Below, in pieces: positions 33,368-44,696 of a stretch of DNA of 64,000 nt. This DNA is from Eucommia ulmoides (lineage: Eukaryota; Streptophyta; Magnoliopsida; Garryales; Eucommiaceae). The stretch covers positions 8,185,001 through 8,249,000 of the forward strand of contig CM028340.1 of NCBI GenBank assembly GCA_016647705.1, written 5' to 3'. The position numbers and the translations under genes are program-made. Below the pieces are notes generated by a model. It had not been told where the DNA came from. It did not search any database and saw only the letters and a list, made by a program, of their open reading frames with translations. Position 1 is the first letter of the stretch, and the number at the start of each line of letters is the position of its first letter.

Positions 33368-36300
33368 ATGTCTAAAACACCAGTGTATGATGCATGCGAT
33401 ATAACTGAGCCAGAGTGCGATAAGTATGATTTCAATGCAGAACCAGACCATAACCCGATGGGAGTGGAAGCAGAAGATGACTCTTGCCAGCCAGACGATG
33501 GTGAGATCCGAAAAGCTTTCACGGAGTTCGAGAACAAGTCGATTCCCAGTAACGATGAGACCGAGTTGATAAACTTGGGGACCTCGGAAGAGTTGAAGGA
33601 AGTAAAGATTGGATCAGCCCTCATGACTCTAGAAAAGAAAGAGTTGACAACGCTCTTAATTTCCTACCAAGATATCTTTGCCTGGTCCTATGATGACATG
33701 GTAGGACTGGAAAAGAGTATCATGGCCCATAAGCTGCCGCTAAAGCCGGGGAGTGTACCAGTCAAACAAAAGTTGAGGAAACTGAGGCCCGCTGTCAGCC
33801 TCGAGGTCAAGGAGGAGATCGTGAAGCAATTCAATGCCCGAATTATTGAAGTCTGTAACTACAGTGAATGGCTCTCAAATGTCGTTCCCGTGCCAAAGTC
33901 CTCAGGAAAAATCAGAGTCTGCGTGGACTATCGTGATCTCAACCGGGCGAGTCCAAAAGATGATTTTCCACTGCCAAACATTCACATCATCATCGACAAT
34001 ACTGCGGGGCGAAAGCTCTATTCTTTCACCGATGGGTTCTCTGGCTATAATCAAATTCTGATGGATGAGAAAGATCGAGAAAAGACAGCCTTCACTACCC
34101 CATGGGGAGTCTTTTGCTTTGGGGCGATGCCTTTCGGTCTCAAAAACGCCGGGGCAACATACCAAAGAGCAATGACGACCCTCTTTCATGATATGATGCA
34201 CAAGGAGATGGAGGTATATGTTGATGACATGATCGTTAAATCACAGGAGAACGAGGATCATCTCTGCCATTTGAAAAAGGTGTTCGACAGACTTCGAAAG
34301 TACCAGCTCAAGCTCAATCCAGCAAAATGCGCGTTTGGGGTGGCTTCCGGAAAACTTCTTGGTTTCATGGTAAATCGCCATGGAATCGAGATTGATCCTG
34401 CAAAGACGAAGGCCATTCATGAGATGCCGCCGCCGAGAAATGAGAAAAAAATCCGAGGTTTTCTGGGGCGATTAAATTTCATAGCCCGATTCATCTTCCA
34501 ACTCACTGCCACTTGTGAGCCAATCTTCAAGCTACTTCGAAAAGAAAGTGACGGGCGATGGAATGCAGATTGCCAGAATGCCTTGGAGAAAATTAAAGTC
34601 TATCTAACGAACCCTCCCGTTCTAGTGCTGCCTCGGGAGAAGGTTCCGTTATTACTATATTTGTCAATTCTCGACTCCTCCATGGGAGCTATTCTTGGGC
34701 AACTCGATAAATCTGGAAAGAAGGAGCAAGCCATCTACTACCTCAGCAAGCGCTTCACGAAGTATGAGGAAAATTATACCTTGCTGGAGAGGACCTGTTG
34801 TGCATTGGCTTGGTCCGCTCAAAGACTGCGCCATTATATGCTCCCACTGACTACCTACTTGATAGCCAGGATGGATCCCTTAAAATACATCTTCGAGAAG
34901 CTGATTCTGTCAGGAAAAGTTGCAAAATGGCAGATGCTGCTGACAGAGTTCGATATCATCTACAAGACCCAAAAGTCAGTGAAGGGCCAGGCGATAGCAG
35001 ATCAGTTGGCTAGTTGTCCAGCTCAAACGGATAACCAGCCTCTTGAGATGCTATTCCCTGACGAGTCGATTCATGCGGTGGATGAAGAAAATGAGGAAAC
35101 AGTCTGGAAAATGTATTTTGATGGAGTAGTGAACTCTCGAGGGGCCGGAATCGGAGTCGTTCTGGTTTCTCCGGGCAAACAGCATTATCCAGTGGCTTCC
35201 AAGTTGAAGTTCCAGAGCACAAATAATCGAGCTGAGTACGAAGCCTGTATTCTGGGACTCCAGCTAGCTGTCGATATGAAAATCAAAGAATTGCTAGTGT
35301 TCGGAGATTCTGAGCTGATAATCAATCAGGTGACGGATAAATATGCCACAAGAGATCCGACCTTGATAGCCTATAACAATCACCTCCTGGAGTTGTGCGA
35401 GCAATTTACAAAAATAGAATTTGAAAGCATACCGAGGCTAAAAAATGACTTCGCCGATGCCTTAGCTACCTTGGCATCTATGATATCTATCACTCGAGAG
35501 GATGATGATATCATTCCGGTAGTGATCCGAGTTCAACGCCGACCGGCCCACTGCTGCCAGCTTGAATCTGAGCCAGCCAAAGACCCGTGGTACCATGACA
35601 TAAAGAACTTTCTGAAAAATCAAAAGTATCCGGAAGGGGCATCAAGTGTTGACCGGAAAACTCTCCGGAGGTTAGCAGGCCAATTCTTCCTAAGCGGGGA
35701 GACACTGTACAAACGCTCCCCTGACATGGGCCTGTTGAGATGTGTTGGAGTCGAAGAGGCCATCCAGTTGATGAAAGAGATCCATGGTGGCATATGTGGA
35801 CCTCACATGAGCGGCTTCATGCTTGCCAAGAAGATCCTGAGGACCGGTCATTTTTGGCTAACAATGGAAAGCGACTGCGTGCAGTTTGTTCGAAGATGCC
35901 ATAAGTGTCAGATTCATGGTGATCAAATCCATGACCCACCTTCGCACCTTCATTGTTTGGCGGTCCCATGGCCCTTCTCAATGTGGGGTATGGACGTTAT
36001 TGGGGAAGTTACCCCTAAGGCGTCGAGTGGTCATCGCTTTATCCTGGTGGCAATTGATTATTTTTCCAAGTGGGTAGAAGCCGTTTCCTTAACCCGAGTG
36101 ACTCAAAAGATAGTAGCTCGATTCATCAAAGAAAATATTGTGTCAAGATACGGTTTGCCGCAAACATTGATAACCGACAATGCTAAAAACCTGAAGGGTT
36201 CAGAAATACAGAAAATATGTCAGCAGTTCAAGATCGAGCACAAAAACTCAGCGCCTTACCGTCCAAAAATGAATGGAGCAGTGGAAGCCGCCAACAAAAA

Positions 36301-36835
36301 TATAAAGAAAATTCTCCGGAAGATGATTGACAATTATAAAGAGTAGGATAATATGCTGCCCTATGCTTTGATGGCTTACCGAACCTCGGTTCGGACCTCG
36401 ACAGGGGCAACCCCCTATTCTCTGGTTTATGGCACAGAAGCGGTGATACCAGTCGAGGTGGAAATTCCATCTCTACGAGTGCTCATAGAGGCCGAGCTTG
36501 ATGAAACTGAATGGGTACAACAACGGTTGGACCAACTTTGTTTAATCGATGAAAAGCGGCTAACAGCGATATGCCACGGACAGTGTTACAGACAAAGGAT
36601 TACTAGAGCTCATGATAAACGGGTATACCCTAGAGTCTTCAAGGTCGGTGAGTTAGTATTGAAGAAAATCTTTCCTTTCCAAGATGAAGCTAAGGGTAAG
36701 TTCGCGCCAAATTGGGAAGGTCCTTTTGTTGTTCATAAGGCTTTGAGCGGTGGAGCGTTGATTCTCCAGGAAATGGATGGTGATGTATTTCCCGAGCCCC
36801 TAAACTCAGATTCTGTAAAGAAATACTTTGCCTAA
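33368..36835 (+). pseudogene. pol of the Tat/Ogre-like element: RT, two RNase H domains, integrase (one in-frame stop)
   Basis: One frame from 33368 to 36835 is interrupted only by TAG at 36344-36346. Order by genomic position: an acidic linker; reverse transcriptase with YRDLNRASPKDDFPLP (about 33930) and the YVDDMIVKS catalytic motif (34217-34243). Ty3-type RNase H (LDSSMGAILGQLDKSG, about 34670). A second, archaeal-type RNase H (MYFDGVVNSRGAGIGVVLVS, about 35111; Glu in NRAEYEAC; Asp in VFGDSELI; terminal NDFADALATLA). Integrase with its H-H-C-C finger (EIHGG ... CHKCQIHGD) and D, D, E residues in GMDVIGE, ITDNAKN and GAVEAANK. The C-terminal tail ends FPEPLNSDSVKKYFA. The TAG probably replaced a Trp codon near the end of integrase. 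Apart from that codon the gene looks intact. Confidence 0.93.
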
Positions 36836-37576
36836 TAAATGTCCTTATTTTCTAAGTAAGTTTATTTCAATTTGTGATTATCTGTTGCTTCCAAAAAACA
36901 AAAAAAAAAAAAAAAAAACAAAAAAAAAACAAAAAAAAAAACGGCTCGAACATGGTGAAAACTCGAAAGGGCGCTATGAGAAAAATGTAGAGACCGTGTC
37001 GCAAAAAAAAAAAAAAAAAAAAAGAACAGTTAGATCACTCCTAGGGGCATTTTTGGAATTCCCACTACGGTTGACTTCCATTGACCATAAAGACTTTTCT
37101 GTGTTCGGAACTTGATGGATTTGAGCAAGAGTTGGAATCTGTGAAAAGGAACATCGAATATGGCTCAAATTTGCATTGAAATCATACTTGTCAGACAATC
37201 CGGCTTGAAATCTCGCAGTCAACATATTTGGTGATAAAGATACCTGTTTGGGGTAAGGTTTTACATGTTTTTCCCATATTTGGTTAAATCAGTTTTGCAG
37301 GATTTGAAAAATACAAAGCAAGCAGGAGTATGTGATTCTCCTAAGCACTGAGGATGCCTAGTAGAAAAAAGAAAGTGAGAATCGGCGGGTGCAGAGAAAT
37401 AAAGGCTGATAGGGATGTTGTCCAAAAAACCAGACCCTGCCAACAACTCGGAGAAAACCTCTAGAAAGTACATCTCTAAGATTGACGGAAGGACGAGACG
37501 GAAAAATCTCCCGATACTGTCCCGTGACCCGAGAAAGTCAAGCGCCATCAAATGAGGGATTGCGACGGAAAAGGGG

Positions 37577-37859
37577 GGACGGAATTGTGAGTCGTAAAGA
37601 GTGACAAGTTTTTCAAACTAAATTTTCGTGTTACATGTGTTTTTTGTTCAATTACAGGGTTTTCAAAGGACATGGAAGCATGGATTTCTCTCTCACAAAG
37701 ACTTTTTACCTTCCGGTTGGACGGAATTGCGAGTCGTAAAGAGTGACAAGTTTTTCAAACTAAATTTTCGTGTTACATGTGTTTTTGTTCAATGACAGGC
37801 TTTTCAAAGGACATGGAAGCATGGATTTCTCTCTCACAAAGACTTCTTACCTTCCGGTT
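37577..37859. repeat. Two-copy tandem repeat of about 142 bp
   Basis: Copies at 37577-37718 and 37719-37859, each starting GGACGGAATTG and ending TTACCTTCCGGTT. They differ at only a handful of bases. Confidence 0.95.
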
Positions 37860-38146
37860 CAAATTAGAAACTTTTTATTGCTGAAAGTTCCAAAGCTCTA
37901 AAATGAGCGTCCAGGTATGCGTTTTGCCCTGAAAAGGGCGAAAAGTGAACTACGCTAAACTTGATCCTCGGCATAATACTAAGGTACGCAGGCAATCTAT
38001 AAATGTTCGATCATCTCAGAGTTCGGCTGGGGCACATTTATATCTTTGCTCTCTCATTCTGGCTCAGTCACAAGTTAGGGCATATTTTATACTCTTGAAC
38101 TTTCTTTAGGCCCCTGGTCAAGAGGGCTGGGGCACGAATAATTTTT

Positions 38147-38570
38147 ATTACTCTAAACAATCCTCTAAACAGACACGTGTTCGTCATGAGTATTGTCAGG
38201 AGTCATTTTTTTTACTCTAAACAATCCTCTAAACAGACACGTGTTCGTCATGAGTATTGTCAGGAGTCATTTTTTTATTACTCTAAACGATCCTCTAAAT
38301 GGACACGTGTTCGTCATGAGTATCGTCAGGAGTCATTTTTTTATTACTCTAAACGATCCTCTAAATGGACACGTGTTCGTCATGAGTATCGTCAGGAGTC
38401 ATTTTTTTACTCTAAACAATCCTCTAAACAGACACGTGTTCGTCATGAGTATTGTCAGGAGTCATTTTTTTTACTCTAAACGATCCTCTAAACGGACATT
38501 TGTTTATCATGAACATCGTCATGAGTCATTCTTTTATTACTCTAAACGTACGCTTGTTCGTCATGAGTCA
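38147..38570. repeat. Minisatellite of about 62-66 bp, six to seven units
   Basis: Units contain ACTCTAAACRATCCTCTAAA, then GACACGTGTTCGTCATGAGT and CGTCAGGAGTCATTTTTT. Starts lie near 38150, 38213, 38280, 38345, 38409 and 38474, with a truncated unit near 38540. Frames through it give repeated peptide artefacts. Confidence 0.93.
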
Positions 38571-38657
38571 TTTTATTTTATTTGTTCTATTATTAGAAAA
38601 TAAACTAAAAAATAAATAAAATAAAAATGGGACGATCAAAATGACGTGGTCTTTTAT

Positions 38658-38697
38658 CTTTGTCAAGCAAGTGAACTTGCATGACAAAGAGGGGCAG
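38658..38697 (+). promoter_or_regulatory. Hairpin and polypurine tract before the 3' LTR
   Basis: CTTTGTCAAGCAAGT and ACTTGCATGACAAAG (38658-38689) can pair around a two-base GA loop, with one A opposite A. The downstream arm overlaps the purine tract AAAGAGGGGCAG (about 38686-38697), which should prime plus-strand DNA synthesis at the LTR start (38699). Confidence 0.75.
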
Positions 38698-38698
38698 C

Positions 38699-40816
38699 TG
38701 TAGACACGGCATTTTTGACCGCCTCGCAAAAAATCATACTTTATTTTATAGTTACCTTTATTTTATTTTCCTATTTATTTTGTTTTGATTGTACCGTATT
38801 TGTGTGGTTTAATACTGCTAAATTAAGTTATTAATCTCTTAAGTAAATTAAATATTAGTAATTGATTTATTTATTTTTATTTTGTTTTGTAAATTTTTCG
38901 AAGTGGAATAAAAACGCATTAATTCGGAACAAAATAGACAAGAAACAGACGAGAACGAGAGAGGTCTGGACCGAACGGGGATGGGGGGTGCACAAAGGTC
39001 GCACGTGCGACCAGCTTAAAGCTGGTCGCACGTGTGACCAGCTTAAAGCTGGCCGCACATGCGGCCAGCAAAAGGGGCAGAAAACCCCTTTTGGGTGCAC
39101 CAAAACTTGGTGCACCCAAAAAGGGGTGGGTGCACCAAATTTCGGTGCACCCACCCCCTTTTTTCCTTTTTCCCTACTTTTCGTGCGTTTCTTCGGCGAG
39201 TTTGAGGACCTTCATTCCTATAAATAGGAATGAAGGCTCACAACACAAGGGGAGGATTTTGAGGGGAAGAAATTTTTTGAGAGGAATTTTTGTAAGGGAG
39301 AGGGGAAATCTGGAGAAAAATTTTGATGAAAATAATATTATTTTCAGTTTATTGTAATTTTGAAGAAGAAAAATCTCCAAGAAGGTGGTAAATTTTTATC
39401 TGTTGTAAATCTTACTCTTATTTTTTTTTAGTTGTTATTATACTAATTTTTTTTTTTAAATTAGATTTTTTTTTTCTCTTCTTCCTTTATTATTTATTTA
39501 TTTATTTATTTATTACTTTTTATTTTCTTTTTATTTTCTTTTTTTATTATTATTATTTTTATTTTTTTTATTTTTTGAGTAAATAATACGAGGTGGAAAA
39601 TTCCCAACCTTCAATTTGAATGGCTAAAATTTAGAAGGGAATTACTCCCCTCGATGCGTGTGTGCGGGTGTTTTATTTAATTCGTATTAAATATAATGTG
39701 CTAACAATACGAGGTGGAAAATTCCCAACCTTCAATTTGAATGGCTAAAATTTAGAAGGGAATTACTCCCCTCGATACGTGTGTGCGGGTGTTTTATTTA
39801 ATTCGTATTAAATATAATGTGCTAACAATACGAGGTGGAAAATTCCCAACCTTCAATTTGAATGGCTAAAATTTAGAAGGGAATTACTCTCCTCGATGCG
39901 TGTGTGCGGGTGTTTTATTTAATTTGTATTAAATATAATGTGCTAACAATACGAGGTGGAAAATTCCCAACCTTCAATTTGAATGGCTAAAATTTAGAAG
40001 GGAATTACTCTCCTCAATGCGTGTGTGCGGGTGTTTTATTTAATTTGTATTAAATATAATGTGCTAACAATACGAGGTGGAAAATTCCCAACCTTCAATT
40101 TGAATGGCTAAATTTAGAAGGGAATTACTCTCCTCGATGCGTGTGTGCGGGTGTTTTATTTAATTTGTATTAAATTTAATGTGCTAACAATACGAGGTGG
40201 AAAATTCCCAACCTTCAATTTGAATGGCTAAATTTAGAAGGGAATTACTCTCCTCGATGCGTGTGTGCGGGTGTTTTATTTAATTTGTATTAAATATAAT
40301 GTACTAACAATACGAGGTGGAAAATTCCCAACCTTCAATCAGAACGGTCTAGGTTTAGAAGGGAGATCACTTCCCTCAATGTGTGTGTATGTGTATGTGT
40401 GTATATAAGGAGGATTTAAAAATAAAATAAAAACATTTGGATTTAAATTCTAATTGGACTTAATCGGATAAGGTACCGTCTTTGGACGGGCGTCTTGGGG
40501 TGCTTGACACCTTCCCCGAGCGTAACTGACCCCCGAACTCTTTAAACGAATCTCTGGTTAGACCATGTTATTTTTGGAGTCAAATTTTACTTAAGCCATT
40601 TTTTTTAAAAATTATTTTCAAAAAAGAAAAATATGGTGACCTAGCACATCATTTAAACCCAATGCTAGGTGGCGACTCCTTTTTCTAAAACAGGTTTAAG
40701 TATATTTTAATGAGAAAATTGACGTTTTTAAAAATCCTTCTCATTTTACCAGCGCCAAGTATATAAACATATATCTATATTTTTCTGGTTTTCTCTGGAA
40801 AATCGGGGCGCGTTCA
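38699..40816 (+). repeat. 3' LTR of the Tat/Ogre-like element
   Basis: Length 2118 bp against 1724 bp in the 5' LTR. It contains six full 121-bp units plus a partial instead of three plus a partial, and an extra 29-bp hairpin unit (AGCTTAAAGCTGGTCGCACG type) near 39016-39047. Otherwise the LTRs are nearly identical. It also carries the TATA palindrome at 39209-39236. Confidence 0.95.
39585..40396. repeat. 121-bp tandem repeat in the 3' LTR (six full units plus a partial)
   Basis: Unit starts (AATACGAGGTGG) at 39585, 39706, 39827, 39948, 40069, 40189 and 40309. The seventh is the truncated, diverged unit shared with the 5' LTR. Confidence 0.95.
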
Positions 40817-40821
40817 ACTAT
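40817..40821. repeat. Right target duplication of the Tat/Ogre-like element
   Basis: ACTAT, identical to 27407-27411. The Athila-like LTR resumes here, as shown by comparison with 44925-44950. Confidence 0.9.
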
Positions 40822-42017
40822 ATTACAATATTGAGATGTTTTAGGGGCATGGATTATCTATGGATTAACTTCATTTACTTAAATGTGTTTGATCTTGTTT
40901 GACTTACGTTAAAGGTGTTCGACTTATCTAACAATCTCTGTATCGTAAACTCATTCACTCTCTCTCCTGAGTGACAAGTGAATGAATTTGCGACTTCACG
41001 TTAATGCCGAAGTCCTCCTCTAGCATTTTTTAGAACACATAATCACATGAGTCTTGCCTTGTTCATTGATTGCATATTTTCTAACTCCTTCTCGGGTTAT
41101 TAGATCGTCACGTTGTATTTAACCCTAGTCCAAATTTGGGGTTACCTCTCCCAAGTGTCAAACCCTGTATTCTCAATATATCTAAACGAGCATATAAATG
41201 AAGAATAACGGTAAACACAATCAAATAATGAAGAACAATCATTAACAAAACACCAATTTCAAATAAACCGCATATTCATAAATTATATTAATTCCTAGAC
41301 AATATACGTTTAGCTAACGGCCATAACCGTATATACAATGATAAACGAGTTAAATATGTTCAAACCAACTACCAAAGTTAAGAAAATAAATAAAGAAACG
41401 ACTGAACTTAGCCGTATTCCGAAGATCCGCTGCTAAAAACCACTCCGAGAGTGTTTCTCCTTCTTCGATTTGTGTTCTTCTCCTTTGGGGTTTGGATGAG
41501 CTCCCCAAAAACCTCTCAAAATACTCCCTAATATCTTCTAAAACATGTTGGGGATGAAGGTATCAACTTAAGGGGTGCAAAATATCTCAAAATATAAAGA
41601 AAAACCCATTATAGCTGGTTATGGAATGCCGCAGATGTGGAAATGCAGAGAGTTAAGCAACTCTCTGCTGTTTTCACCACCGCAGTAGTGGTGTCACCGT
41701 TGCGACGGTGACACCCTTTCTTATTTTGGATGTAATTTTCTCATCCAAACTTCGATTGAGGTTATTCAAAAACATATGAAAAGCTAAGCAACATATCTAC
41801 AACTTCTACGTTTTGAGTGTTTCCAAAATCGGATTGCATTATAGTAAAAAATGGCCTTGAAGTTACTGCATATGTACCGGTTTTGCACATTTTCACCATT
41901 TTATTCAAAAACCTACCAAACAACATAAAAACATATTAAAACAACAAAAGAGCTTGAAAACACACAAATATTTGAATCTAAAAGTACTTGATTTGTCGAT
42001 AAATAAATCACTTATCA

Positions 42018-43702
42018 AATACTCCCAAACTCAAACATTTGTTTGTCATCAAGCAAAAACACATAAACAAGAAAATAAACTACTAATTACGAAATCAAAA
42101 ACTAAAAACGAAAAACACTAAAAACAATAATGTGTAAGTTTTGAATATCATTTATCGGCCAAATGATTTTTCCTTTATCGGCCCCCAATCCTATCAAGTT
42201 CAAGAATAAAACACACTGTGGTGTTCTAGAATTTCAACATTCGATAATAGTAAGCGTCATTCTAGATCCTGTCAAAAGGTGTGTGATAAAACTCAATTAT
42301 ACAACTATCCGTCGATTAGATTGGATTATCCACCAAATAAGCTCATGACTAAAACTACAAAGGTATAGGAAATCCATAAGCCTGATTGGGTTCTATTCTC
42401 TACTGATGTAGGCTAAGCAATTCAAAAAGATCAATAGGACTTGGTTCGATTTTGCAAAATGACCAAGGGTGTATCGAAAATAGAAAACAGGTTAATGTCA
42501 TTAACTTGACGATACCCGAGGCACATGCTTGGCACTCTCACACTCGAACCCTCATAGATAAATTTAATACAAACCTGAACATATATTTACGAACTTTGTA
42601 CTCACTTATCAAAAGAAACAAAAAATGAAACCTTATAAACATGTTTTTTTTTTTTTTCAAATAAATCACACCCTCAAACTTATTCGATTATTACAATTTC
42701 GCGGGTGTGGTTAAAACAAAAGAAAAATATAAATGAGTACTCGAATACCGAACCAACTAAAAAATTTTCCCTAAACCCAATCGCTCACATCAAGTAGCAT
42801 ACACGAATACTAACTTGATTCACTCAAATTTGTGTCTTCGATTCAGCGATATAGGTTTGGAAAAAAGTTTTATCGGTCAGGGTATTAGTTAAGTGTTCAG
42901 AATTGAAACGGCTTTCCAGCTTCGACAGGGTAACGAGGGATAAATGATACATGGTAGGCTTAAAAGGCTCAAGCGATCAAATGAATGCCTAAATCATATC
43001 TCCAGAATTATCTCGCCTAGGATTTCGCCTCGAATTTCCCCCAAATCAAATTCTAAAATCCCTATTGTTATAAACTTGGCTAATGGATAATCGTTTTCAA
43101 ATCAATTGGATAGTTATACATTGCGTTTACGTGTTCGTGCAAGTAGGATCTACAATAACTTTTACTAAAATGATACGTTAAGCACATAGAACACATATGA
43201 ATGAGCTTGACACTCTACCTCAATAAACAATCATGGAACAAACTCGTCATTGGGTAATGGCCCAGATGAAGTCAAAACGCAACACATAACAATAGCTAAC
43301 CTAAACATATATGCATACAATAAAAACAATAAAACATAACGAACAATACTAACACATACTAAACATACTATACATCACCACCGAACTTAAAATGGGTAAT
43401 GTCCACAATAACCCATCACCGATCCCAATGAAAGCATAAAGAATGGTAATGAAGACGGGGGTTTAGAACACGTAACTGGGAGGTAAGAGAATTTCAACAC
43501 TGAATCAAGTCAGCGGAGATGGATCTAACTTATTTTTGCCTTGAGTTGCCTCCCAAGAAACGCCTGATTTAAGGTCGTCGGATTAACACGGCAAAAGGCT
43601 TATCAAAGAGCATATTTCACCTGTAGTACGTGTCAAACAACACCACATACGTTCTTGATTTTGTACGCCCTCAAGATTGGCAAGATATAGCTCTGTTCGA
43701 AT
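42018..43702 (-). other. Non-coding interior of the Athila-like element
   Basis: AT-rich, without a convincing frame on either strand. It lies between the gag-like frames and the 3' LTR, where an autonomous relative would have pol. Confidence 0.65.
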
Positions 43703-44260
43703 CTATCTTTCAACTCGACTCAACTCTGATTTATGTGCCTGGTTGGCATGAAAGAACATTGCTAATGGCGGCGAAGGATAAGTGAGCCACATTGGATCCT
43801 CGTAGATATGATCATCTAGGATCGATGGTGGCATCACAATTTGGATCTCCAATAGTGACGAATCACAATCACCAATCCTTGCTTGGGTTCCCATCTCATT
43901 CAAATAATCAAAGTTGAATTCTCCCAAGCTCCTTCCGCTCGTTTCTAGTTTCTCACGGTGGCTTTCACATAATATGGCTTGTGTATCTCCCAGTGCCACC
44001 GCGTCTGACTCGACTTCAATTAAGCAAATAAGCTGACCGATTTGCTTCTGAAGAGACGTTACAGTCGTATCGATTTCGGCACAGACCGCCTCAATATTGT
44101 CGAGACGATCCTTGTGCTCATTTAGTCGGTCATTTGTCTCCTTCCAAAAAGCCTGAGTCTCTCCCATAAATTCAGCTAACATTTCCTCCAGGGGGAAAGA
44201 CTCCATATCTTGAACCGGAGTGTCAACCCATGGCGCCATGGTGGTGAAATTATCCCCCAA
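43703..44260 (-). CDS. gag-like ORF of the Athila-like element, downstream part
   Basis: A 185-codon minus-strand frame with a coiled-coil-like stretch (HKDRLDNIEAVCAEIDTTVT, followed by LQKQIGQL). That resembles the C-terminal part of Athila gag proteins, where a similar heptad region precedes a QIGQL-type motif. No zinc knuckle and no protease follow. It starts 24 bases past the stop of the upstream gag-like frame. It may be a shortened gag or a pseudogene remnant. Confidence 0.5.
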   Translation of the reverse strand: MGDNFTTMAPWVDTPVQDMESFPLEEMLAEFMGETQAFWKETNDRLNEHKDRLDNIEAVCAEIDTTVTSLQKQIGQLICLIEVESDAVALGDTQAILCESHREKLETSGRSLGEFNFDYLNEMGTQARIGDCDSSLLEIQIVMPPSILDDHIYEDPMWLTYPSPPLAMFFHANQAHKSELSRVER

Positions 44261-44284
44261 GCTTTGGTAGCTTGTTGAATAATT

Positions 44285-44554
44285 TCAACAGTAAAAATCA
44301 TACTCGACCATGTCTTTCATTACCCGATAGGCATCGTTCGCGATTAATTGGTCGAAATAGGTGGTACCGTTTTCTCTTTCAACCCAATTTCTAGTTGCGA
44401 CTAATAATCCATCGAGGAAGTTCAGTAGTTGACACTCTCTCGGGAAACGATGGTTCAGAAACAGGAACAACAACTCTTTGTATTGATCCCAAGCACAGTA
44501 AAACGGCTTAGAATCCTGTTGAAAGAAATGCAAAAGTACTTGTTGATCTAACAT
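44285..44554 (-). CDS. gag-like ORF of the Athila-like element, core
   Basis: An 89-codon frame with DSKPFYCAWDQYKELLFLFL, NHRFPRECQLLNFLDGLL and a C-terminal NDAYRVMKDMVEYDF. It matches the pattern of the retrotransposon-gag core of Athila elements (E/D-x-F-Y-x-A-W-x-R-Y-K-D-L-L ... F-Y-x-G-L). The usual N-terminal third is missing. It begins about 125 bases downstream of the primer site on the minus strand, so it is probably truncated. Confidence 0.6.
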   Translation of the reverse strand: MLDQQVLLHFFQQDSKPFYCAWDQYKELLFLFLNHRFPRECQLLNFLDGLLVATRNWVERENGTTYFDQLIANDAYRVMKDMVEYDFYC

Positions 44555-44678
44555 CTTTAAGTACCCTGCAAAAAAAATAAAAACAAAACTACAAACAAAA
44601 AAAAATTATGAACGAAAGAAATACCTAAATTAAAATCAGGTCATTTACTCACAATATCAACAATAATCTAAAGCACAA

Positions 44679-44696
44679 TCCCCGACAATGACGCCA
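44679..44696 (-). promoter_or_regulatory. Primer-binding site of the Athila-like element
   Basis: On the minus strand TGGCGTCATTGTCGGGGA, close to the Athila-type site TGGCGCCGTTGCCGGGGA, directly follows the LTR end CACCAAGTTTT. Confidence 0.8.

Larger units (their letters stand above)
36836..38698 (+). other. 3' untranslated region of the Tat/Ogre-like element
   Basis: No coding sequence. It holds A-rich runs (36897-37022), a two-copy 142-bp repeat, a minisatellite of about 64 bp, a hairpin and the polypurine tract. Long repeat-bearing 3' regions are typical of this lineage. Confidence 0.8.
27412..40816 (+). mobile_element. Full-length Tat/Ogre-like Ty3/Gypsy retrotransposon (13.4 kb)
   Basis: TG...CA LTRs (27412-29135 and 38699-40816) are flanked by ACTAT duplications. 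The order is LTR, tRNA-Arg-type primer site, gag, protease, G-patch segment, reverse transcriptase, RNase H, second archaeal-type RNase H, integrase, a long 3' untranslated region with minisatellites, polypurine tract and LTR. The double RNase H upstream of integrase and a candidate intron between protease and reverse transcriptase are traits of the Tat/Ogre lineage. The LTRs differ by roughly one to two substitutions per hundred bases plus repeat number, so insertion is recent compared with its host layers. Frameshifts and two or more stops disable it. No extra ORF1 is evident between primer site and gag. Confidence 0.92.

Noticed and set aside
38177..38603. Repetitive peptide frames of 100-136 codons
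   Set aside because: They translate the 64-bp minisatellite of the Tat element; several frames stay open because of the repeat.
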